A DNA stretch of 9,354 nt, from NCBI GenBank assembly GCA_023144675.1, contig JAGLFE010000148.1, positions 1-9,354 on the forward strand, given 5' to 3'. The position numbers and the translations under genes are program-made. Position 1 is the first letter of the stretch; every line of letters begins with the position of its first letter. Below the pieces are notes generated by a model, which saw nothing but the letters and a program-made list of their open reading frames with translations, was not told the DNA's origin and made no database searches. The stretch comes from Thiomargarita sp. Its GTDB lineage: Bacteria > Pseudomonadota > Gammaproteobacteria > Beggiatoales > Beggiatoaceae. Positions 1 through 7,441 of this stretch are shown here, in pieces.

Positions 1-64
1 GTATAATTAAAAGCTATAGAAAGTAAGTTTTTGGCACAGGCATTATCTATTTCAAGAACTTTTA

Positions 65-154
65 GGTAGTCCTTATATAGGTATTGCTAAACCTGTTAGG
101 TCTTTGATACCTGACAGGTTTTTTGAGACCATCACTACTTTGTTCAGGACTACC
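65..154. repeat. Nested inverted repeat
   Basis: GGTAGTCCT at 65-73 is an exact reverse complement of AGGACTACC at 146-154. The stronger hairpin at 90-120 sits between the arms. The right arm (CTACC at 150-154) can also pair with GGTAG at 169-173 inside the following 26-nt repeat, so two competing structures are possible. This could be a structured RNA or the footprint of a small palindromic element; the sequence alone does not decide. Confidence 0.4.
90..124 (+). terminator. Rho-independent terminator-like hairpin
   Basis: AACCTGTTAGGT (90-101) and ACCTGACAGGTT (109-120) pair over 12 positions with one mismatch around a 7-nt loop, and the right arm runs into six T residues (119-124). This is a standard intrinsic terminator layout for a transcript entering from the left, whose gene lies outside the window. 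Palindromes of the AACCTG...CAGGTT kind also occur as dispersed repeats in some genomes, so it could be a repeat that also terminates. Confidence 0.55.
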
Positions 155-155
155 A

Positions 156-181
156 TATTTTTTAACTTGGTAGATAGTTAC
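156..181 (+). repeat. 26-nt repeat, left copy
   Basis: The core TATTTTTTAACTTGGTAG (156-173) occurs as an exact reverse complement at 9316-9333. With the flanking GTTAC the match extends to 26 positions with two mismatches. Each copy contains TAACT and AGTTA as short inverted arms 8 nt apart. An 18-nt exact match is unlikely by chance in 9 kb even allowing for the T-rich half, so I read it as one of a family of short dispersed repeats. Confidence 0.6.
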
Positions 182-368
182 TTTTAATTTATATAATTAA
201 CCCTCTCATGTAACTAAGTTTTACGAAAAATAAAGGATACTATATGAAATTGCACAAAAATAATTTAAATTTTTAATTTGCAATAAATTCAACATTTTAC
301 ATTTTTAACCCTTTATTGGCATTACAAATAAATTTTTTCGTCTTTTAAAATAGGGCTAAGAAAAATTA

Positions 369-611
369 ATGGCAAAATTAAATTATTCAAATCATAAAAA
401 TCACCAAATTCAACATTTAACATTTATTAATAAGTTAGAAGGTATTAAACAGGAATCTAAAGAAATGAAGGACGAACGTCTCTATTTAATTCTTAAAGTT
501 GAGCATGAACTAACAGATTGGCTAATTCAACATTATAATTACTGTGATAAACAATTTGAAATATTTTTAGAAGAAAATAGTAGTTTAAAGGTTCTTGGTT
601 TTACTCAGTAG
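369..611 (+). CDS. Hemerythrin C-terminal half, probable gene fragment
   Basis: The 80-residue product matches the last two helices of a bacteriohemerythrin, the non-heme di-iron O2-binding four-helix bundle. Visible are H12-x3-H16-x2-F19, which aligns with the H73/H77 ligand pair, and W51-L-x2-H55-x4-D60, which aligns with the WLxxHIxxxD block carrying H101 and D106 (Themiste numbering). The first half, with the H25, H54 and E58 ligands, is absent; normal family members are about 130 residues. An in-frame TAA lies at 357-359, just upstream of ATG 369, and there is no clear ribosome binding site: AGGG at 352-355 is 13 nt away. As it stands it could supply only four of seven iron ligands, so it is more likely a remnant than a working oxygen carrier, unless it pairs with another subunit. 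Its TAG stop overlaps the next inverted repeat. Confidence 0.7.
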   Translation: MAKLNYSNHKNHQIQHLTFINKLEGIKQESKEMKDERLYLILKVEHELTDWLIQHYNYCDKQFEIFLEENSSLKVLGFTQ

Positions 612-720
612 ACATCTTTCCTAAATAAATTTTTACTTTATATTTCAATAATTTACAAAAACAGATAAAGTAGTACTGATTGATATAAAAGCATTTTTAA
701 TTATTTAGGAAAGATGTCTA
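609..720. mobile_element. MITE-like element with perfect TIRs and TA flanks
   Basis: TAGACATCTTTCCTAAATAA at 609-628 is a perfect 20-bp inverted match to 701-720. If the outer TA on each side is the target duplication typical of IS630/Tc1-mariner transposition, the element is 108 bp (611-718) with 18-bp terminal repeats. It has no coding capacity. Inside is a second perfect inverted pair (TACTTTAT 634-641, ATAAAGTA 665-672). It lies between two convergent genes. Removing it together with one TA rebuilds CAG TAG, so the hemerythrin ORF keeps its stop and the convergent stops would be about 5 bp apart. Transcribed, it could fold into a long hairpin and act as a bidirectional terminator. No transposase for it is seen in the window; assignment to the IS630/Tc1 group rests on the TA flanks only. 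Confidence 0.6.
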
Positions 721-726
721 GTAGTT

Positions 727-3606
727 TCACCTCATATAATCCCAAAAAACCTCTCCCAAATGCCAAGCTATTTTATCAACTCCATCCTTTATTTGTTGAC
801 GGCAACTGGTACCATTAGCAACAATAATCGCATCACTTGGAACTTGTCGAATCGCTGGAAATAATTGCATTTCCCCAATTTGCATGGATAAATCATAATG
901 TTCATAACCAAACGATCCTGCCATACCGCAGCAACCTGCTTTAATTGCCTTAACTTTTGCGCCAGGTAAGTATTTAAGGGCTTCCAAGCTAAGATTCGCC
1001 GCTATTGATGCTTTTTGATGGCAATGTGTATGCACCCACAAAGATTTTTCTTGATAACGAAATTGGCTTTTATCTATATTTCCCGCTTCTAATTCTTGTA
1101 AAATAAATTCCTCAAATAGTTTAGCTCTTTGGTTTAGTAAGGAAAGTAATTGCTTTTGTGCAGGTTCTAACAAATCAGTCGCTTCATCTCGTAAAGTTAA
1201 TAGTTCAGATGGTTCTATTCCAATTATAGGTGCATCCGATGAAAATAAATCGATTGATTTTAATAGCTGTTCAATAGCTTTTTTAGCTGGTTTTAATAGC
1301 CCTTGACTAATTAACAAACGGGGCGAATTTTTTAAAAAAATTGGTTTAACTGCATAAGAATTATGTTGCAAAAATTGAATAATCGCTTGTCCAATTTGAG
1401 GTTCATGGTATTGAGTAAAAATATCGCATAGAATAATTACAGTTTTATTTTGGGGATTAACTGAGTTTTTTTGCCACCAACCTTGTAAAGATTGCTTTTT
1501 TATCAGCGGAAGTTGACGTTGTGGAGAAATTTTTAGCCAGGTTTTAATAATAGGCTGATTTGAGATAAAATTACTAATATTAGGCAAAAAAGAACCCATA
1601 TATAATATCGTGGCATAATAACGCATTATCCATATTTTAAAGGGCATACCTTTTTGCTGATAATAATGATTTAAAAATTCCGCTTTTAAACGAGCAATAT
1701 CGACATTAGCTGGGCATTCTGATTTACAAGCTTTGCAAGATAAACATAGGTCTAAAGTCTTTTTTAATTCTTCGCTGGCAAATTCGCTAATATAATTATC
1801 AGCATAAAGAGCTTGTCTTAATAAATTAGCGCGTCCACGAGTAGAATAATATTCTTCTTGGGTAACTTGATAAGATGGACACATAGCTCCTTCAGCAGTT
1901 AAACTTTTTCTACAAACTGCGCCACCATTACATTTTTCAGTAGCGGCGATTAAATTTAAATCCTTTGACCAATCAAATTGGGTGGTAAATTCAAGCGTTT
2001 CCTTGCCACCAGCACGTAAATTTTGTTCAATAGGTAAATAATTAATGATTTTATTAGGATTGAAAATATTATTTGGATCAAAAACCTGTTTAATTTTAGT
2101 TAATAATGAATAAATTTCTTGCCCTAATATTTGTTTAATATAAGGTGAACGTACTCGTCCGTCTCCGTGTTCACCAGATAAAGAACCTTTAAATTTAGCC
2201 ACTAACTCAGCTATTTCATTTGCTATTTTTATGAATTTTTGCTTATCAATTGGGTCGCTTAAATCAAATTCAGGACGTAAATGTAGTAAACCAACTGAAA
2301 CATGACCATAATAAACGCATTCAGTTTGGTAATATTCCATGATTTGACGTACTTGGTCAATATAAATCACTAAATCGGGAATAGCTACAGCAGTATCTTC
2401 TATTACAGCAACCGCTTTCTTTTTTGCCACCTTACCCATTAGCAAGTTAAAACCAGCTTTTCGTACTGCCCAAACTTTTTCTATATCTTGCCCTTCAATA
2501 ATGGGATGAGCATAACCCAATTTTTTTTGTTTTAAATCTTGAATTAATTGCGTTGCGGTTTTGGTTAAACTAGCAATATTTTCTCCAAAAAATTCAATAA
2601 CCAATACAGCTTGTGGGTCGCCCTCAATCCAAAAGCGATTGCCTTGTTGAATTAAATTATTTTTGCTGCAATCTAGGATTTTTTTGTCAATTAATTCAAT
2701 TGCGGCAGGATGATGTTGTAATATCATATTAACCGCATACATTGAGCGCATTAAATCATAAAAATGCACGCAAATTAAAATTTTATGTTTTGGAGTTGGG
2801 ATTAATTGTAAAGTTGCTTCGGTGATTAAGGTTAAAGTGCCTTCAGAACCACAGATGAAAGGGGCTAAATTAAACGGTTTTCCCAATTTATTCCATGGTT
2901 GATGATTAAGTAAATAATCTAGGGCATAACCAGTATTGCGGCGAATAATATCAGGACGCGGATATTGGTTCTTTATTAAGGATTGATTGAACTCAACTGT
3001 ATTATAAACCGTTTGATAAATCTGACCTTCTAAATCATTTTGGGTTAATTTATTTTCCAATTCAGATTGATTTAGTGGAGCAAAGCGAGCCATCGTACCG
3101 TCAAATAATACCACTTCTAATTCAAGCAAATGATCACGAGTTGTACCGTAAATAAGGGAATGAAGACCACAAGCATTATTGCCAATCATGCCACCAATCA
3201 TGCAACGATTAGAAGTGGAAATATCTTGGGAAAATTTGAGCTGGTGGTTGGCAACGAATTGGTTTAACTCGTCTAAAATTACTCCTGGTTGTACCAGAAT
3301 GGTATTATTTTCAACTTCGCCAATAATACGAGTCATGTAACGGGAAACATCAACAATCATGCCATTACCGACACATTGTCCAGCAGTACTAGTTCCAGCT
3401 GCTCTAGGTATAAGTGGAATATGATGCTGATGAGCAAATTTAACTATTTTTATGCAATCATCTTTGTTTTTAGGACGCACAACCGCTCGAGGAATTTCTT
3501 CATAAATAGAAGCATCGGTTGCATATAAACGCCTTGAAACTAAATCAGTTAATAAATCTCCTGCAATATATTGAGCTAAATCTTGGTATAAATCATTATT
3601 CGCCAT
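727..3606 (-). CDS. FAD/4Fe-4S D-2-hydroxyacid dehydrogenase (YdiJ-like)
   Basis: A 959-aa fusion of a GlcD-type flavoprotein with a GlpC-type Fe-S subunit. It probably oxidises a D-2-hydroxyacid and passes electrons through Fe-S clusters to quinone at the inner membrane. Residues about 38-275 are FAD_binding_4, with the PP-loop P67-RAAGTSTAGQ and I137-GGMIGNNACG. Residues about 280-525 are the FAD-oxidase C-terminal domain, with G434-H, L441-HLRP and G478-EHGDGR. The Fe-S part has C559-x5-C565 and C576-PSY, followed by TRGRANLLR, then C621-x2-C624-x2-C627-x3-C631-P. The CCG region has H859-x-H861-C-H863, G891-CCG and N931-GTSC. All cluster ligands look intact. Length and order match E. coli YdiJ (about 1,018 aa), linked to D-2-hydroxyglutarate; D-lactate is an alternative. 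There are no transmembrane segments. Start ATG 3606 lacks a clear ribosome binding site. It lies 27 bp after the REC-kinase gene and is probably the last cistron of that operon. Confidence 0.88.
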   Translation of the reverse strand: MANNDLYQDLAQYIAGDLLTDLVSRRLYATDASIYEEIPRAVVRPKNKDDCIKIVKFAHQHHIPLIPRAAGTSTAGQCVGNGMIVDVSRYMTRIIGEVENNTILVQPGVILDELNQFVANHQLKFSQDISTSNRCMIGGMIGNNACGLHSLIYGTTRDHLLELEVVLFDGTMARFAPLNQSELENKLTQNDLEGQIYQTVYNTVEFNQSLIKNQYPRPDIIRRNTGYALDYLLNHQPWNKLGKPFNLAPFICGSEGTLTLITEATLQLIPTPKHKILICVHFYDLMRSMYAVNMILQHHPAAIELIDKKILDCSKNNLIQQGNRFWIEGDPQAVLVIEFFGENIASLTKTATQLIQDLKQKKLGYAHPIIEGQDIEKVWAVRKAGFNLLMGKVAKKKAVAVIEDTAVAIPDLVIYIDQVRQIMEYYQTECVYYGHVSVGLLHLRPEFDLSDPIDKQKFIKIANEIAELVAKFKGSLSGEHGDGRVRSPYIKQILGQEIYSLLTKIKQVFDPNNIFNPNKIINYLPIEQNLRAGGKETLEFTTQFDWSKDLNLIAATEKCNGGAVCRKSLTAEGAMCPSYQVTQEEYYSTRGRANLLRQALYADNYISEFASEELKKTLDLCLSCKACKSECPANVDIARLKAEFLNHYYQQKGMPFKIWIMRYYATILYMGSFLPNISNFISNQPIIKTWLKISPQRQLPLIKKQSLQGWWQKNSVNPQNKTVIILCDIFTQYHEPQIGQAIIQFLQHNSYAVKPIFLKNSPRLLISQGLLKPAKKAIEQLLKSIDLFSSDAPIIGIEPSELLTLRDEATDLLEPAQKQLLSLLNQRAKLFEEFILQELEAGNIDKSQFRYQEKSLWVHTHCHQKASIAANLSLEALKYLPGAKVKAIKAGCCGMAGSFGYEHYDLSMQIGEMQLFPAIRQVPSDAIIVANGTSCRQQIKDGVDKIAWHLGEVFWDYMR

Positions 3607-3633
3607 TAGTATTTATTTTTATGAAACTTCTAC

Positions 3634-4794
3634 TTAAAGATTATTTAGATTGTTACTTAATTTCGGTAAAGTAAAATAAAAGACGCTACCTTTACCAGGT
3701 TCACTTTCGACTCCCACTTTTCCTTGTAACCTTGAAATAATACGTTGCACAATAGAAAGACCTAAACCATGACCTTCTGCAGAACCCTTATGGAGTCGAG
3801 TAAAAGGGGTAAATAATTTAGCACTAGCTTGTTTATCAATACCATCTCCATTATCACGTACCCAAAAACGAACGGCGTTAATTTCTTCGGTTGCACCCAA
3901 TTCTAAAATAGGTGGTTTTCCACCATATTTTAAGCCATTATTTAGATAATTTACCCAAACCTCTTCTATCCAAGGAGCATAACCCATAACCACTGGCCAA
4001 TTGTCAGGCATAATTAATTTGGCTTGATGTTGTTTAATCATATTTGCTAAACGCTGTTCGACTTGATAAATAATATCACTCATATTTAATGCGGTTAAAT
4101 CTATTTCTTGCCGTTTAGTGATGCTAGATAAAAGTAGTAGTGCATTGATAATACTAATCATTTTTTTACTAGAACTAAAAATATTATTTAAACATACTTT
4201 CCCTTCAGTACCCAGATTAGAAGCATATTCTTCCGCTAAAAAATCAGTCATGGTCATTAAATTACCTAATGGATTTTTTAAATCATGTGCAACCGTATGT
4301 GAAAAGGCATCTAATTCTGCATTTATTTGTTTTAATTCAATATTTTTTGTTGCTAATTCATTATTTTTATATTTTAATTCTTCATTTTTTAGTTGCAATT
4401 CATGTTGCAAATTACGGATGGTAATATGGGTGTTAATGCGTGCCAGAACTTCTTCTTGTCTTATTGGTTTGGTAATATAATCAACTGCACCTAAATCAAA
4501 GCCTTTTACTTTATCTGTTGTTTCTGATAAAGCTGACATAAAAATGATAGGAATATCCTGAGTTTTAACATTTGATTTTAATATTTTGCAGGTTTCAAAA
4601 CCATCTATGCCTGGCATCATAATATCTAATAATATTAAATCTGGGCTTTCATAATTAACTAATTCCAGTGCGCTACTTCCATCTCGTGCAACTAATACTT
4701 CAAAGTTATTTTCATCTAAAAAACTAAATAATGTACTAATATTTTCAGGAATATCATCTACAATTAAAATTTTTACAGTTTGTTTTATCATCAT
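3634..4794 (-). CDS. Response regulator-histidine kinase (REC-HisKA-HATPase)
   Basis: A soluble 386-aa two-component kinase controlled by an N-terminal receiver. Counting from ATG 4794, residues about 8-121 are REC, with acidic D13-D14, phospho-acceptor D57 in LLDIMMPG and K109. A coiled coil follows (about 125-162) with four regular heptads of the K-N-x-E-L type. HisKA has H170 in AHDLKNPL; HATPase_c has N282 and N286, the DNGDGI loop at 314-319 and GHGLGLSI at 341-348. All catalytic residues are present. The frame stays open to a TTG at 4824, which would overlap the upstream gene by 23 bp. I prefer ATG 4794 because MIKQTVKILIVDD is a normal REC start and the GAAAGA before the TTG is too close to serve it. 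ATG 4791 is also possible. The gene starts 7 bp after the upstream kinase stop, so translation is probably coupled. It is a likely phosphorelay partner of the upstream hybrid kinase; no output domain is present. Confidence 0.87.
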   Translation of the reverse strand: MMIKQTVKILIVDDIPENISTLFSFLDENNFEVLVARDGSSALELVNYESPDLILLDIMMPGIDGFETCKILKSNVKTQDIPIIFMSALSETTDKVKGFDLGAVDYITKPIRQEEVLARINTHITIRNLQHELQLKNEELKYKNNELATKNIELKQINAELDAFSHTVAHDLKNPLGNLMTMTDFLAEEYASNLGTEGKVCLNNIFSSSKKMISIINALLLLSSITKRQEIDLTALNMSDIIYQVEQRLANMIKQHQAKLIMPDNWPVVMGYAPWIEEVWVNYLNNGLKYGGKPPILELGATEEINAVRFWVRDNGDGIDKQASAKLFTPFTRLHKGSAEGHGLGLSIVQRIISRLQGKVGVESEPGKGSVFYFTLPKLSNNLNNL

Positions 4795-4801
4795 TATTAC
4801 G

Positions 4802-7390
4802 CTATTTGATGTAGGGTTTAACAAATTCTTTCAATTTAATCATTTCAAAATTTTTTGCCAATATTTCTATTTGTTGGGCAAATATTGCTAAATTTTCATC
4901 TTGTTGTTCTAATTGTTGGGTATAAGTTATAATTTTTTTGATATTGCCACTCATAATTAATTTAAATAAAGTATTTGCTTGCGCAGAAGAAGGTGCAATC
5001 ATTTTATCCGATTGTAACTTATTAGCTGAAACTGGTATTGAATTTTCAACTATCCATTTTATGGGTAAATGAGTTTTTAATAAAGTTAATAATATATCCG
5101 TCCGAATTGGTTTGGCGATAAATTCATTGCAACCAGCGGCTAAACTCATTTGTCTGTGATGTTCAAATACATTGGCGGAATTAGCAATAATAATTAATTC
5201 TTTTTTTAGTTTAGACGCTCGTATTTTTTTAGTAAGTTCAAAACCATTCATAATGGGCATGAATAGGTCGGTAATAATTGCATTTAAATTATTATTTAGG
5301 GCTATATTTAAGGCTTCTTCGCCATTACTAGCTTCTAAAACTTGAAAATTTAAATCTTGTAATAAATCCACTAAAAAAGCTCTATTTTGCCATTTATCAT
5401 CAACCACCAAAATAGAAAGAGCTTGCTCAGAATCAGTTTTAATATTATCAGTTCTTTGATAGCCAATTATATTATTTTGTTGAGAAGATTGTATTTGAAA
5501 TGATTGAGTTATTTTAGGTAAAGGTATTTCAAACCAAAATATACTTCCAACATAAGATAAACTTTCAACTTGCAATTGCCCTTGCATCATTTCAACTAAT
5601 TGTTTAGTAATAGATAAACCTAAACCAGTTCCTTCCATTTGTTGACTTTGTTCGCCGACTTGTTGGAAAGGCAAAAAAATGGTATCTAATTGCTCGATTG
5701 GAAGACCAATACCAGTATCTTCCACTTCAAAACGAATTTTATTATTATAATAAATACTTCTAAAGGTAATACCACCAATATTAGTGAACTTAACTGCATT
5801 ACTTAATAAGTTTAACAAAATTTGACGTAATCTTTTTTCATCTGCATAGACAATAGTTGGAATATCATACAGTATTTCAAAAGAAAATTGAATGCCTTTT
5901 TGTTTTACTCGTATTTTAATTAAATCGGTAATATTTTTTAGACAATCAAGTAAGTTAAAATGGCTAGGAACTAATTCTAATTTACCCGCTTCAATTTTAG
6001 ATAAATCCAAAATGTCATTAATCAAAGTTAATAAATGTTCACTGCTACGATGAATAACATTAATTCCTTCTTGCTGTTTATCATTTAAGGATTTATCTCG
6101 TTTTAAATTTTGGATATAACCTAAAATGCCATTGAGTGGAGTGCGTAATTCATGGCTCATATTGGCAAGAAATATGCTTTTAGCTTGATTAGCGATTTCA
6201 GCAATTTTTCGAGCTTCTTCGGCTGCTTTTTTAGCTTCTTCGGCATTAATAATAGCCTGTTGTAATTTAGTTTCAGTGCGTTTACGTTCTGTAATATCTC
6301 TTACAATAGCTACTAAAAAGCTTTCTCTATTTTTGGGAGAATCGGCTTGTTTCTGAGATAAATTTTTTCTAGCATTATATTTTTGTGCTAATGGAATAAT
6401 AATATGTTGAAAAACTGCTTTTACTTGAATTAAGGTAGTATTTTTGTGTTGATAAATAGTTTCTTGAGTTAATGAAGATTGTTCACCAGTCAATAATGGA
6501 GATAAGTAATTACGAGTTTGTTCTTTAGTAAAATAGGGATTAATTTCTAAAGCAGTTTTTTGTAAAAGTTGTTCTTGGCTATAACCAAGCAGGTTAATTG
6601 CACCCTGATTAGCATAAAATATTTTAAAACTTTTATCATCAAACATAAATACGCAATCTAAAGTCATATCTAAAGTTTCTTTAAATTGACTTAATTCTAT
6701 ATTAGTTATTTCTAATTGTTCTTCGGCTATTTTACGTTCAGTAATGTTGGATAAAAATCCTTGATAATGGGTAATAATATCCTTTTTATTTCGTAGTATC
6801 CAAGTATGATCACATATCCAACATATTTCACCAGTTTTAGTAATAATACGATATTCTTGAGTAAAATTAGTGATTTTATGTTCTTGACTATATTGCTGTA
6901 CTTCTGAAGCAACGCGTATCATATCATCAGGATGAATAATATCTGCAAATACGACCTTTTTAGATTTAAACTCATTGACTGTATATCCAAACTGTTCAAT
7001 ATTATTAGAAACGAACTCAACTGGCCAATTTTTCTTCGCTTGCCATAGAAAAATAATAATGGAACTACGATTAATAATATATTCTAATTCTCTTAAAGTA
7101 TTAAATGAAACCTGTAAATCTCCGAACATATAATTAGAAGAATTAATTATTTTACCAAGTTTATCATAGCGTTCAAGTGGATTTAACGATTCAATAGCTT
7201 GGGCAAAATGTTTAAGTATCTTGTAACTTAGCCAAATAGCAAACAAAAAAGCTAATGCAGATAGATAAAGGCTAATCTTAATATCGTTAAAATAAAGGTA
7301 GCTGAATAATCCTACTGTTATAACTAATAAGATGCTAAAAGGTATAACTAATAAAATTTTCAGAAATATTTTTTCGATAAATTTTGGCAT
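4802..7390 (-). CDS. Membrane hybrid histidine kinase (TM-PAS-PAS-HK-REC)
   Basis: An 862-aa inner-membrane sensor kinase. Two hydrophobic segments (about 8-34 and 39-59) form a hairpin with only a few residues between, so there is no sizeable periplasmic sensor. PAS-PAC 1 covers about 105-222, ending in NITERK; PAS-PAC 2 about 235-370, ending in RDITERK. A charged coiled coil (371-405) follows. HisKA has H413 in MSHELRTPLNG. HATPase_c has N527 and N531, DTGIG at 558-562 and GTGLGLSI at 587-594. REC (about 658-775) has D664-D665, phospho-acceptor D708 and K760. All catalytic residues are intact. Residues about 800-862 form a helical tail without an HPt histidine; similar tails end some cyanobacterial-type hybrid kinases. 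The signal is probably cytoplasmic (redox, oxygen or a small ligand at the PAS domains). It is the first gene of the reverse cluster, and ATG 7390 lacks a visible ribosome binding site. The sequence just upstream is transposase debris. Confidence 0.9.
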   Translation of the reverse strand: MPKFIEKIFLKILLVIPFSILLVITVGLFSYLYFNDIKISLYLSALAFLFAIWLSYKILKHFAQAIESLNPLERYDKLGKIINSSNYMFGDLQVSFNTLRELEYIINRSSIIIFLWQAKKNWPVEFVSNNIEQFGYTVNEFKSKKVVFADIIHPDDMIRVASEVQQYSQEHKITNFTQEYRIITKTGEICWICDHTWILRNKKDIITHYQGFLSNITERKIAEEQLEITNIELSQFKETLDMTLDCVFMFDDKSFKIFYANQGAINLLGYSQEQLLQKTALEINPYFTKEQTRNYLSPLLTGEQSSLTQETIYQHKNTTLIQVKAVFQHIIIPLAQKYNARKNLSQKQADSPKNRESFLVAIVRDITERKRTETKLQQAIINAEEAKKAAEEARKIAEIANQAKSIFLANMSHELRTPLNGILGYIQNLKRDKSLNDKQQEGINVIHRSSEHLLTLINDILDLSKIEAGKLELVPSHFNLLDCLKNITDLIKIRVKQKGIQFSFEILYDIPTIVYADEKRLRQILLNLLSNAVKFTNIGGITFRSIYYNNKIRFEVEDTGIGLPIEQLDTIFLPFQQVGEQSQQMEGTGLGLSITKQLVEMMQGQLQVESLSYVGSIFWFEIPLPKITQSFQIQSSQQNNIIGYQRTDNIKTDSEQALSILVVDDKWQNRAFLVDLLQDLNFQVLEASNGEEALNIALNNNLNAIITDLFMPIMNGFELTKKIRASKLKKELIIIANSANVFEHHRQMSLAAGCNEFIAKPIRTDILLTLLKTHLPIKWIVENSIPVSANKLQSDKMIAPSSAQANTLFKLIMSGNIKKIITYTQQLEQQDENLAIFAQQIEILAKNFEMIKLKEFVKPYIK

Positions 7391-7441
7391 AATCTGAAAA
7401 GGTAAATTTTTATAGTAGTAAACGTATCATCAAAAAGTTGG

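Larger units (their letters stand above)
1..368. other. Intergenic region with repeats, no convincing gene
   Basis: No ORF here looks like a real protein. The only short open stretches are a 20-codon frame ending in TAG at 67-69, with no visible start, and a 10-codon ORF at 244-276 behind AAAGGA. The region holds a terminator-like hairpin (90-124), an outer inverted repeat (65-73 with 146-154), one copy of a 26-nt repeat (156-181) and, at 285-306, a near copy of a piece of the following ORF. From about 182 on it is very AT-rich with no recognisable promoter: TTGGCA at 316-321 and TAAAAT at 346-351 are 24 nt apart, too far for a standard sigma-70 pair. Confidence 0.6.

Noticed and set aside
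7..69. Open frame LKAIESKFLAQALSISRTFR ending in TAG, possibly the tail of an upstream gene
   Set aside because: It is preceded by an in-frame TAA at 4-6 and has no start codon; too short to support a gene.
316..351. Possible promoter TTGGCA / TAAAAT before the hemerythrin ORF
   Set aside because: The 24-nt spacing is outside the usual range for a sigma-70 promoter.
3289..3528. Forward 79-aa ORF
   Set aside because: Fully inside the oxidoreductase gene on the other strand; that gene has intact FAD motifs there.
4306..4389. Periodic 21-bp pattern that might be a tandem DNA repeat
   Set aside because: It reflects four coiled-coil heptads (K-N-x-E-L) in the protein rather than an independent DNA repeat.
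4118..4480. Forward 120-aa ORF
   Set aside because: Antisense shadow of the kinase HisKA and coiled-coil region.
6727..6912. Reverse 61-aa ORF
   Set aside because: Alternative frame inside PAS 1 of the hybrid kinase, with low-complexity content.
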